Shown here piece after piece: positions 11,379 to 22,051 of a stretch of 64,000 bases of DNA; position 1 is the stretch's first letter; each line of letters starts with the position of its first letter. The notes below the pieces were generated by a model. The model did not search any database. It was not told where the DNA came from and was given only the letters and a program-made list of their open reading frames with translations. Made by a program: the position numbers and the translations under genes. The stretch is from Oikopleura dioica (lineage: Eukaryota; Chordata; Appendicularia; Copelata; Oikopleuridae). The DNA is taken from the NCBI GenBank assembly GCA_907165135.1, contig OU015569.1:1240001-1304000 (forward strand), in the 5' to 3' direction.

Positions 11379-14300
11379 ATGCGTCTGCTGCCTGTGTGTT
11401 TCCTCACACTGGCGCAGGTTCGCTCACAAATTCCGAAATGCGAGCCGCCCGAGTTGCCAGAAGGGACTCGCATGGTCTGTCCAAGAGGTAGAAAGAATGG
11501 GGACAAGTGTACGACGTCTTGTGAACCAGGTTTCATAAAGGTATGATCTGATTGAATAGTATTTGGTGGAGAAAATCAATTTAGACTGGGCGAGACATCA
11601 CTATCACATGCAGATGCGTTCGTTTGAAAGCAGGAATCAAGTGCAAGTTCAACGAGCACCCGGCAGAGTGCATTCGAGAAGGACACGGCCAACTAGGTCG
11701 TGATGGACGAGTAATGGTGGCTCCAACTCGTCAGCCGGAAACAACTAAGGCTGGACGGCAAGTATTTTATCCTGGAGGGACGCCACCATCACCGCCAAAA
11801 CCAAAACCTGCAAAGCGCCCTAATAATGTTAATATCGGTGGCTTTGAAGCTCGTCAGCCTAGCACTATTGAAAGAAATGGAGTCTCATTCAACTCGAATA
11901 ATAAAGCCAACGTCGGTTCTTCATTACAGGTATAGACAGTAAACTTAGCACAGTAAGGTTTACCAAAGCTTCTAAGGCAACTCTCGCCCGTCAAATCGAG
12001 CTCCTTCAAGCTCAACAAGACCAGATCAACACGCTGATTAACAAACCACCGCCGGCAAAAGTTGGAATTCCGACGATTCCTTTCGGCGGTGGTTCCATTA
12101 CTGCTAATTTTGACAATGCTCAAGAGCAGCAGCAAAGTGTTGAGCGAGTCAATCTACTCGCTTGTGGAGATCCTTCGAAAATCGGCGTTTACTCGATCGT
12201 TGATAAGTGGGATACAGGATTGCTTTCAGAAAATTCGATAAAAAAAGTGATTAAGGACTGATAAAATTAAAAAAAAAATTTAAGCCGAAAAATGGTGTAC
12301 GCCCTTATCGAAAATTATCAGAATAAGAGTTCGTATTTTCTAAAGCGTAAAAAGGGTTTATGGCATCAGTAAACGTCGATCTGTCCATGATAAACGATGA
12401 TTGGAACGTAGCAGTAAGTTTTCCGGAAAAGATTTACCCTGGAAATGTGCAAGTTTGGAATGCACGATTTGTGAAACATTCTGACGATGGAAAAACTCTT
12501 CTTTTTTCGTCGAAATCGAGACATTCAAAAATGGGCCAACTCATTTAAAAAAAGTTTTAACTGTCAATCTTATTGACTTATTTGAATTTAAAGTTGACTC
12601 TTGAAAAGCTGAGGGACCGACGTTACCGAAATTCGGCTTCGTTATCTCTGATTTGCCTGTCTACTCGGCAAAGCCGCAGTCCGGAAGTGTCATCTACTAC
12701 GATAGGAAACTTCAAAGCTCCTGCGTCGATGGGGAGAACATTTGCAACGGTGCAATGCCAGTATCATCCAGTAGCCAAATGTTCGCTGCGGAAAGTTATG
12801 CTCGTACAACTGCACGTCCGACAACGACAACTCCTAAGCCCACGACAACGACGAAAAAAATGAGCCTGATGGAACTTCTTCAACAACGCAAGAAAATGAT
12901 GGAAGCGCCTCAAGAAGCAGAAGTTGAAGACGACTTCTTTGTAATTCCGACGAATAATCCAGTTTCTTATCAAAGTGAAAACATCGCTGTTGGCCCTCCG
13001 AGTTCAGGTGGAAATGATATCTGCGCCAACCAAATCATGGGAGAGTTTATCCGATTGAACAGTTGGTACACAGAAGAAACTGGAATGTCTGGAGTATCGG
13101 CCAAAATTGAGCTCACTGTTGGTCAACCACCAAGCCAAGATTTCGAAATAAACGTCCAGTTTACAGTGCCCGTGCACAACATAGAAGTCTGGACATTTCA
13201 GGCGATTCCTTCTGACAACCCTTCTCTTTGGCAATTCAAAAGAAGCCGGGATATTCCTACAACAGTAACATGGATTTCGACATCAACACGCTCTCGCCAA
13301 CGCCGAATCACGAGGACATTTCCGCAATTGTTGTCTATTGCGACGGCGCTGCTACTAACTTAGCGGCTATGTCTGTTATGGGCCAGGCAGGACTATCTGG
13401 GTCCACAGGCAGTCTTAGACCAAATGACAAGAGTCAATTATTTCAAATTCAAAACTCGGGTGGAAACTTCAATCATAGAGATCAACTATCTAAAGATCGA
13501 GATGTAAAACAGCTCATAGGAAAAATGCAAGGAGAACTTGAGAACGATATTATGAGCTATCCTTACTCACCAAGATGTACAGGCAGTATTCCAAGAGGCC
13601 TTCCTCCCATGGCACCAAGACAATCGAACATTCAGTGCGCTGAGAGTGATCCAGACTTATTCAAATACGATTTAAAGCGTGTGCTTTGCTTGTCAGGATA
13701 CTTTTACAAAGCGCAAAGAGTAGGCCCCACTGCTTCGAGAGATGTTCCTTGGAGAGGCATAGCTGGACTAAAACACGGCTGTGACATTCAGAAAGATCTC
13801 GTCGGTGGATGGTACGATGCCGGAGACAACGTTATCTTCACCTTTCCTCTTGCGTACACTATTACGATGCTCAGTTGGTCCGTCATCGAGTTCAAGGACG
13901 CGTTTGTAGCAGCTGGCGAGTATGAGAAGATACTTCGCGAGCTAAAATGGGGAACTGATTTCCTAATCAAGGCGCATATTTCTAAATTCGAGCTTGTCGG
14001 ACTCGTCGGTGACCCTCATTTGGACCATAAGAAATGGATGCGCCCAGAAGATCCAACATCGCCAAAAACACCAACTTTTATAATTGACGCTGAAAACCCT
14101 GGATCTGAATTAGCCGCAGAAGCAAGTGCAGCACTTGCAGCAGCGCATCTTGTTTTCCGTTGGGCGGAGCAAGAAGATTACGCTGATTTGTGCTTGCAAC
14201 ATGCTCTGGAGTTGTTTGAATTTGCGGATACATATCGGGGCAGCTATCATGACTCCATTCCTAAGGTATTGCTTTGTTTTACTAACTAAATGTATAAATT

Positions 14301-15114
14301 TCAAGGTTTACGACTTCTACAGAAGCTGGGAGGGCTATGAAGATGAGCTCGCATGGGCGGCGATCTGGCTATTCGGCGCTACCTCCGATAACGTCATGCT
14401 AACAGCTTCGATGGCCTTCTACAAAAAATCAGGCCAGTTGAACAGAAAACCAATCGACTGGGACAACAAATGGCCAGGTGTCCGTTTGCTTTTGGCCAGA
14501 CTGACGAAGGACGAAGAGCTTGCGCGCGAATCTCTCAGTAGACTTCGGAAGACAATTTCTTCAGCTAAATACACCCCAAAAGGGTTGATCTTCATCAATG
14601 AGTGGGGACCTCTTAGACACGCAGCAAATCATGCTTTTCTGGCCTTTGTTTCAACGAAACTCGACCTCGACAATTCAGACGATCTTCTTGACTTCGCAAA
14701 GAAGCAAATGTTCTACATCTATGGCGAGGGCGGAAGAAGCTACATAGTCGGCTTTGGAAAGAACTATCCGACAAAACCTCATCACAGGTGAATTATTTTA
14801 TCGAGTGATTTATAACGCAATTTTTCAGATCTTCTAGCTGCCCTGTTTCGCCGCAAGAGTGCGGCTGGGATGTTGCCGACGACAAAATGAGCCCGAATCC
14901 ATGGATACTTTTTGGGGCGCTTGTTGGAGGACCTGATCGCTTTGACTCCTTCATAAACGACAGGAAAAATCATCAACAAAGCGAAGTCACGCTGGGTAAG
15001 ACCGATAAAATTTCACATGCGCAACGATAAACTTTAGATTACAATGCGGCTCTTGTCGGAGGAACGGCCGGCCTTCTCTACTACATCGATCTCAACTACC
15101 TAACTGGAGTATAA
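11379..15114 (+). CDS. Secreted GH9 cellulase (endoglucanase) with two CBM2-like modules
   Basis: The protein has a signal peptide (MRLLPVCFLTLAQVRS), a Cys-rich CCP/sushi-like start, a Pro-rich linker and two CBM2-like modules (IVDKWDTG...DDWNVAV...VWNARF, and LNSWYTEETG...VWTFQA) joined by a Thr-rich linker. The GH9 catalytic domain follows. Catalytic features are present: DAGD in GGWYDAGD, the His segment FGKNYPTKPHHR, and the Glu of SEVTLDYNAAL. Clear exons are 11379-11540, 11585-11929, a 3' block ending at 14265, 14306-14787, 14829-14995 and 15038-15114. Junctions at about 12.2 and 12.5 kb lack a canonical donor. The frame slips near 11930 and clearly at 13238-13241, where one base seems to be missing from an A run. 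Expected role: hydrolysis of beta-1,4-glucan, in tunicates possibly both dietary and tunic or house cellulose. Confidence 0.88.
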
Positions 15115-15302
15115 ATTCTTTCTCGATAATAAAACATCACAACTGAACAACTCAATGCCTGCCTGCATAAAATATAGACTTGGGACGTATTTTTGATGGC
15201 TCTTGTTTGTAGTGAAAGAGGCAGTTCGTGATGTGGAATGGAAATAAGTGACCGATATATACATGTGAGAAAAATAGTGAGTTACAGAGTCGAGATGCTT
15301 TT

Positions 15303-16760
15303 TTACTGCGTGTCGCTTGCAGTCGATGAAAGTTGACGACGTTTTTCCGCCATCATTTCTTTCATCTTTCTGCGTCTCTCCTCTGCAGCCTAGAAAATTA
15401 AGTTAGTTCTTGCACGCTTTAGTGCTTTAGAAATTTACCTTTTTCACTGCAAGAGCTTTTTCTTTTTGCTCTGCTTTCTTTTTCGCGGCGAGAGCGGCCT
15501 AGAAGAACATAAGTTTAGTTGGAAAAAAGATGTGTTACCTTTTCTGGGTCCTTTTCCGACTCTCTTCGACCTAAATGGTCGATGGGCTTGACCCGTGGCT
15601 TGGCTGGCGACTGGCCGATGTTGGGCTTGGGCATGGAGTCTTTTTCTGTCTCCGGGAAGTTGAGCTTTGACGCGCGGAGAAGCCAGTTCGACTTGGCGCT
15701 CCAGTCGGTAACGACTGGGCCGATCTGTGCTTCCCAGTACGACTATAAAGAGTTGTTATCCAAGGAGAAAGCGAAGAAAAATATTACCTTGAGATCGTCT
15801 TCCGTGGCAATGCCTAAACCACCTTCGACATCTTCCGGCTTCTCAATCATGATTCTGAATTTGTGAAGCCGCGATTTTCGCCCAGCAAGTAGCTCGCCCT
15901 CTGCGACAACGACACGAAGCTGCTCTTCCCAGAAAGGGCTGAATAAAACTCGTTACTTCATGCGCTAAAAACATTTCCACTTACGCAATGTTAGAACTGT
16001 TTATTTCCTTGAGCTTATTGAGTGCAGTTTCTATCATCATTTTCTGGTCGCATTGGTACTCGCGCCAATATTTTAGATTCAGCTCTAAAATGTATTATTA
16101 TTCGGGGAAAATGCAAATTTGAGACTCACTCTTTTCCAAATCGCTTTGATTATCCTCGATGATGACTTTTTCTAGCGATCGGCGTATCGGAGTGAGCCCA
16201 GACGGCACAGGAACAGCCGAATCGCTCTTTTTCTCATCGCTCTTTTTATCTGCGGCTTGGGCAGCTCCAGGCTCGTCTTGGCCTTCTCAGTCGCTGGTGG
16301 CAGGGAAGCGCGTTTGCTATCCGTCTGCGGCAGGGAGGATCGCTTCTTCCTCGGCTCTGCATTTTCTTTGTTCGCCTCTGTGCTGCGCGGCGAAGTCGCT
16401 GGGCTCTGGACTTTCTTTCCATTCGCCTTGGCGACCTTCCTGTCCAGCTCTAGGCCTTTCATCAGATTGGGCGCGCTGACTGCATTCTTCGTCATGCTGC
16501 GAGTAACGGGCCCCTTCTCGCGAAAGGTCGGAATTCCCGGTGCCTTTCCAGCTGGCTTCCAAGCGGGGCGCAAAGCTGAAATAATAATTGTAGAAAGCGC
16601 GTTCTAGAAGCATTCAGTGCTTACCTAGGTCTTCCTTGCGTTTTTGCTCCTTCGCTTTTTTGAACTGGTCAAGTTTTAACCTTCTCGCCGCTTTCTGCGC
16701 CTCCTTCTCTTCCCCGTTCTTCGCCGACTGCGCGCTCAACGCTCCGCGATTCGATGACAT
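15303..16760 (-). CDS. GKAP/DLGAP-family protein, HURP-like
   Basis: Seven exons: 16760-16625, 16575-16130, 16084-15985, 15938-15788, 15742-15539, 15498-15439 and 15389-15303. The N terminus is a basic coiled coil. Next come RPAWKPAGKAPGIPTFR and PVTRSMTK, a Ser/Lys-rich linker and SGLTPIRRSLEK. The GKAP core is YWREYQCDQ, FWEEQLRVVV, LHKFRIMIEKPED and YWEAQIGPVVTDW. A Lys/Glu-rich tail follows (EERRRKMKEMMAEKRR). The core resembles DLGAP5/HURP, a spindle microtubule protein, more than the synaptic DLGAP1-4 because of its short size (about 390 residues) and basic N terminus. Exon 2 needs one extra base in the A5 run (plus strand 16243-16247) to keep frame. It converges with the cellulase gene, with stops 188 bp apart. 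Confidence 0.65.
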
Positions 16761-19700
16761 CACTAAACAATCAAATATTACGAATTTTTCTCGGATTTAC
16801 TGTCACGAAAGTAGGAATGAATCACATTTTCATATTTGAGCCGAAATTCGTTAGTAAATCAATATTTTAAAAAATCTATTTTAATCGCCTATAAAAATAA
16901 GTTTCCAAATCGAATTATAAAACCTACTGTAGTGCTACTGTTTATCTTCGTAAAGGAATTTCTTATTTTCTCAGAGTAAATATAAAAAAGCGTCGCGCGC
17001 GAGTTCCGTTCTTTTCAATTTATGCGTTTTTCGGGGCAGCGATTCCGATTGGATGAAGCGAGCGCGCCCACGCTCAGACTCGCTACTTTCGCTTTCGCGC
17101 CAAAAGACGAATTTTTCTCAGAATGGAAACTTCTCACTCCCATAAAAAGATTTCACAGATATTATCCGAATTTTTTAATAAATTAATCTTAAATAGTCTT
17201 GCATTCGATAAAAATACTAGTTATTATTAATAAGAGTCGTTACATACAAGCTAAACTTCTACAAATCAAGCTACGTTTTCATATCAGAAATAGGGAGTGG
17301 CCCTAAAACTCCAACCCCAACTCAACTCGAAAGAAAAAAAAATCAAAAAGCTGCTTACCTCAGAATGCAATATCTCGCAACTGAAGCGCTTTCGTCACTT
17401 TCGGTTTGTCGTGTTTTGCAAAACGCGCCCCTTGCGAGAAATCGTCTGATAGAATCAGCGTTTTTCGTGGAAAAAGCAATTCGTTTTTCAGTTGGGGACG
17501 CTCTGCAAAGCCGTAATTTTCTATTTATAAGTTGAAAATGGCGTTCTTTTTGAGGACAGAAGAATCGAAGAAGAAGCTCTTCAATGAATTACATCTAATG
17601 ATGCTGATAAGGAAACTCCTTCGACTACGATGTAGTTCATAAAATTGTTCTGGATATTATTATTCGTATTTTCTTCCTTGATCTTAGACTCTACATGTGT
17701 AAGAGCTCCATTTACTCACCTCTACAACACCATTCCTAAGTAGTAGGCTCTTTATCGAAGCCGGCAAAAGACCAGCAAAGCAGAAAATACGGTTTTCATG
17801 GCGGAAAAAGACACTTTTGATTTATCAAAAGCCATCGTTTCACATTTAGCGCGGTCTCTTCCTTGATTTCAGAGGCTACTGTGATTTCAACAGACACTTT
17901 TCGACATTCGAAGGCTTCTTTCTTTCTTTTCGAAATATAGAGAACTGAAATTCTAGTAGTGTTTTTTCTAAATTCTGAAACAGAAGCCGCCTGAATTAAA
18001 TTTAACCTCAATAACTGCCGAGCTAGAGGAAGCATAAATAGCGGTAATGGCAGAAAATTCCGGGGTTAAAATTGAATATCCGTTTTGGGAATTCCAATTT
18101 GTATTAAATCATTTTTGTCGCTTATCACATTATACAGCGAGATAATGAGTTCTGTATTGCCCAGTTGAGTCGTTATTTTTTTTGTCGTAGCTTCAGCTCA
18201 AGCCAAGAGCCCGGTGGTGTAGTGGCCAGGGACTTGGCCTGTGTGGTGAAGAAAAAGAGCGCAAAAATGAAAGAAATGAGAAAAATCGCTGGCGGCGCTT
18301 TATGATTCGAAATATGGAGCTTTTACTCTCTTTCTACTACCGACTACTGCTCCAACTCTCGAATCCAGAATCTGTTTCCCTCATTTTCTTGGCTAGCAAT
18401 TGACATTCAAATGATAATCAAACGCTGATGACTACAAATAAAGACAAAAGACCGCCGACGTCTTGGTACTACTAGGAAATCCTTACAAATAGTAATTTTA
18501 CTAGTTCTATTCCGAAAAAGAAGAAGCTGGAGCAGCTGAGCAAAAAGAAAGAAACTGGCGTGCGTAGTTTTGAAACTGGGCCAACAATGGCCGCCTCGCC
18601 TGTATTGATCATCCTTTTTTCGACATCGATCTTTGTCGCCCTTGATCACCACCAAAATTTAATTTTTACAAGCAAAGTGACATTTAATACATTTCCATTT
18701 GTTTAAATACTATTTTCTGAATTAAAAAAGGAGAGAGCGCAGCTTCGTCAAAACTTATTATCACTTACGAGAATTTCAATCAATGGATGACTTTTGAATA
18801 TAGTTAAAAGAGGTATTTAGAAAGATAGTATTTTTAGAAGATGAGTGTTTTGGCAAGGTGAGAGGCTTTTATTTGAAATTAGAGTCTTTCAAAGAGAGAA
18901 AAACTTATTTTTTTATTTTGTATTTTGCGCTAAGAGTGTGTGCTCCCGAGCGCTCCGTTCTGAGATTCCGGTCGAGAAGTGGATGAATTGCTGCTCATCC
19001 CTTTTTTTTGCCGTTTGATATGGCGCCCAGGCAAGTCGTTGGAGCGTGGCCAGCGGGAGGCCGAGATGCGGTCTAGTACCCCCAGCGACCAATCAGCGCC
19101 CAGTGTCGGGCGTTGCGTCGGCGGCAAGTTACTGGACCCACTCGTAGTAGAATGTGCGTACTCAGCCTAAGGCTCACAATTTGTTATTTTTGATAATTAG
19201 TGATTTTTGAGAATACGAACAGAGATTACACTGAACAGATTACACTAACCGCACCTTCAAATTTCAAATAAGGAAACTGGAAACGAACTAAACTGTAAGT
19301 AGCTACTTCCTTCCGCTTGCTCAGCCCAGGGGATGATCACCAAGAGGGATCACACTTTTTTCTAGCGCTTTTTCGAGCTCTTTCTTTTGAAAATCAAAAT
19401 ACGACAAGAAAAAATAATGAAATTTACAGCACAAGAATACGCTCCAATTTTTATTTTTAATAAATTCAAAAACAAATAAGCACTTTTTTATTTGAAAGTT
19501 GAAGTTGATCTGTAGTAGAGTTCTTGTTTTTTAGTTGATTTTCTGAGGTATTTGGCTGGGTTTTAAACTTGTAGAAAAAACGAAAGAACAAAACAAAATC
19601 AATGCGAGATCGATGTTAGTGTGCTTTTGCGTCAAGAAGCTCAAGCTGGGAATGGTTTTTCATTTTCGCATGGAAGGTGCCACCGGTTGGGGAAGTTGGC

Positions 19701-20350
19701 ACTGAGGCGCGGTGAGAAGCTTCTGAGGGATTGGGGAGGGCTTGTGCAACTGCTGATTAGTTGATGATAACGAGTCCACAAATCTAGAACACAAATCTAA
19801 ACAGTGCTGAGTTATTAGGTGCGAAGCTCCTCTCTGAAGTCACAGGACGACGTGCTCGACTCTATTCGATTTCAGAGAGACAAGCCATGTCTACGATCAG
19901 AGACTAAGCCAATCCTTACTACCAAGTTTCGACGAGGACCAAGTTAGTGATCATCACAATATCCAACTACCTACTTTAACTTGGTTGAAAAAAAACTTGT
20001 TTTTGCGCAAACTAAAAAGAGTATTTATCAAAAAGAGTAAGTTTCGATTTGTGGTGCTGGCGAGGAGCAAATGAATAATGGAAAGGGGCGAAATCGAAGA
20101 AATGAACAAATCGAGTGCTAGCGATAGTCATAAAGCCTTTTATGATCTGATTCGTGCCATGCACAAACGCTTCCCAGTATTAAGCGCCCGCCAGCCCAAA
20201 GAGAGATATTTCCCGCCGAACTCCAGCAATTTAACTTTTTTTTTCATTTCTTATCGAAATTCCTCTAAAAAGAGAGAACTCGCGTGAAATTAAGTTTATT
20301 TTTTTTCGAACTTTTTTTTTCTAAATTTCCTTCGATTTAGTATTCTTGTC
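16761..20350. other. Gene-poor region upstream of the DLGAP gene
   Basis: About 3.6 kb. A GC-rich block with inverted CCAAT (GATTGG, about 17047-17052) lies about 290 bp upstream of the DLGAP ATG at 16980-17110 and may be its promoter. The rest is AT-rich with scattered short frames that lack support. A tRNA A-box-like word at 18212-18230 has no matching 3' half. The block at 18930-19160 is listed separately. Confidence 0.4.
19085..19100. promoter_or_regulatory. GCGACCAATCAGCGCC block in a GC-rich patch
   Basis: The 16-mer GCGACCAATCAGCGCC is identical to the one at 49688-49703 near the Rho gene. It lies in a GC-rich patch (about 18940-19150) inside AT-rich DNA, which looks like a promoter or an unannotated transcription start. 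No coding frame next to it is convincing. CCAAT is the NF-Y site; the role of the flanking GCG and GCGCC is unknown. Confidence 0.4.
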
Positions 20351-20358
20351 ATTAGAGC

Positions 20359-20597
20359 CTGGGCTCGGCAACCTGTGTAGAAAGCCTGAGTCAGGGTCCG
20401 AAAAAGCTGAAATTAAAAGCCGCGCAGCGGCTTTTAAAACGAAGCCGCGAAGCGGCTTCCTAATACTACCATTACAATCTTTCAAAAATTTTGGCGAAGC
20501 CGCTTCGCGGCTTCGTTTTTAAAAGCCGCTGCGCGGCTTTTAATTTCAGCTCTTTCAGACCCTGACTCAGGCTTTCTACACAGGTTGCCGAGCCCAG
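20359..20597. mobile_element. Fold-back hAT-like MITE (239 bp)
   Basis: The element runs from CTGGGCTCGGCAACCTGTGT to its inverted copy. Each arm is about 100 bp, so nearly the whole element is a palindrome with a short AT-rich loop near 20460-20495. Arms include nested inverted words (AAAGCCGCGCAGCGGCTTT and GAAGCCGCGAAGCGGCTTC) that could form cruciforms. The 8 bp ATTAGAGC flanks it at 20351-20358 and 20598-20605, a perfect duplication. No coding capacity. The termini (CTGGG) differ slightly from the CAGGG of the other MITEs here. Confidence 0.88.
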
Positions 20598-21286
20598 ATT
20601 AGAGCGCCAGTGGAAAAAATGACGCTTTTTGGTCGACCCCGCGCGCATGGGTTAAAAAACGAAACTAAGCATAGAACCGTTTTGGGAAGTGTTAAAAGGT
20701 TTTACCATCATATTTCAATTGTTGAGCAACACTGTGCGCGAGTGATTAGGTTTTCGAACAAAGGCGCAGCTCTATTGATTATTTATCACTTTCGAATCGT
20801 CAAAAAAGATTCTGCCCAACGAAAAATCATCTTTTGCGAACTTTTCCATCAGAGAGTTTTGAGGAAAGAGAGCGCGCTCGCCCTAGAACTCGACGGAAAA
20901 TTAAACTGATTGTTTCTATCGCGCCTTGAAAAAGAGCGTTTACTTTTGATCGAGTAAACGCGCTTTGGGTGCTGTCAAAGGAAAGCATAAAAATGTGATT
21001 TGCCCTGTGACGTTTTCGCGATTTTGGAACGCTGCGATTTTGAACTGAGCGTTACTATCGAAAGATTTTCGGAAAAAATATTGTCACTTTTCAGTCGCCA
21101 AATGATGGCTCTTTTGCGGCGCTTTTACGATCGTGAATATAAATCGCCAATTTATAATAAATTACTTCCGCTTGAAAGTGGGTGTTTCGACCAGATTCGT
21201 GAGATTTCGCACTTTCGGGCTTGAATTTTCAAAAAGGTTGAAATTTTTTTCTTTTTCTATTGTGATTTTCGGATAATTTTTTGCAA

Positions 21287-21392
21287 AATTTTTTGGAAAA
21301 TTTTTGGAAATTTTTTTGGAAAATTTTTTGGAAATTTTTTTGGAAATTTTTTGGAAAATTTTTGGAAAAATTTTTGAAAATTTTTAGGGGAG
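21287..21392. repeat. Low-complexity AT tract, (GGAAATTTTTTT)n-like
   Basis: A degenerate tandem of GGAAATTTTTT/GGAAAATTTTT units of 11-15 bp. On the minus strand it produces a spurious frame of Lys-Asn-Phe-Gln repeats. It looks like a decayed minisatellite and is not coding. Confidence 0.7.
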
Positions 21393-21944
21393 GGGAATTT
21401 TTACGTCGGATTTTGTTGAGTTGTAAATGACTAGCTAAAATGTTGAATTGTGTGATGGCCAGCGGCGCGTGTTGCCTCGCGGCGGAAAGCATTAAGGGTG
21501 TAGTAGATTTTTCGGTCGTTGGGGAAATCACACATTTGGAATTCAGTGTTTGCCATAATATGGGAATAAGTGTAAATTCAACATCATTGGGCCGATAGCA
21601 GATCAAACAAGAGATTTGGATTATTCTAAAACGGCGTCCTAACAACTTCTATTTATACAATCACGCCGTCTTTTATCAAGAGAGAACACTAGAATCGCAA
21701 AAGTTCGCCTCGAACTTTTTCAGAGAATAGACAAATAGACAGGAACGATAGTATTGATCACGTGGCGATTTCATTGATCTAAAGCAGCGTATTACTTTCT
21801 CCTCACTGTCTCAAACGATTAATTCTGCCAGCTTCTTTTTTCACTCAGATTTGTAATTGAGCTTTAATTTCGGGAAGAAGCTCTCTTTTTGAGATTTCGA
21901 ATGGAAAAACTAAGTTTTTCGATATCAATTGAAAAGTTTGGACT

Positions 21945-22051
21945 GAACCAATTTATGGAAGTGAATTTTTGGATTACCAATAAGATTGCTGTATTTGGCC
22001 TACCGGCCAATCAAAACCCTGATCCAGAAAATCACTTCCATAAATTGGTTT
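21945..22051. repeat. Inverted repeat, arms about 30 bp
   Basis: The left arm GAACCAATTTATGGAAGTGA (from 21945) is repeated in reverse complement at about 22022-22051, with two or three mismatches. The spacer is about 45 bp and itself contains the small palindrome TTGGCCTACCGGCCAA. It could be a short non-autonomous element or a structured RNA, but no clear target duplication is visible. Confidence 0.55.

Noticed and set aside
18208-18250. tRNA-like 5' half (GCCCGGTGGTGTAGTGGCCAGG)
   Set aside because: An A-box-like word is present, but there is no B box (GGTTCRANNCC), anticodon arm or matching acceptor stem downstream. At best it is a tRNA or SINE remnant.
20078-20287. 69-codon plus-strand frame (MERGEIEEMNKSS...)
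   Set aside because: The first 40 residues look plausible but the tail is poly-Phe/Ser from AT-rich DNA, and no donor, partner exon or family is visible.
21229-21645. 138-codon minus-strand frame of Lys-Asn-Phe-Gln repeats
   Set aside because: Produced by the low-complexity GGAAATTTTT tract.
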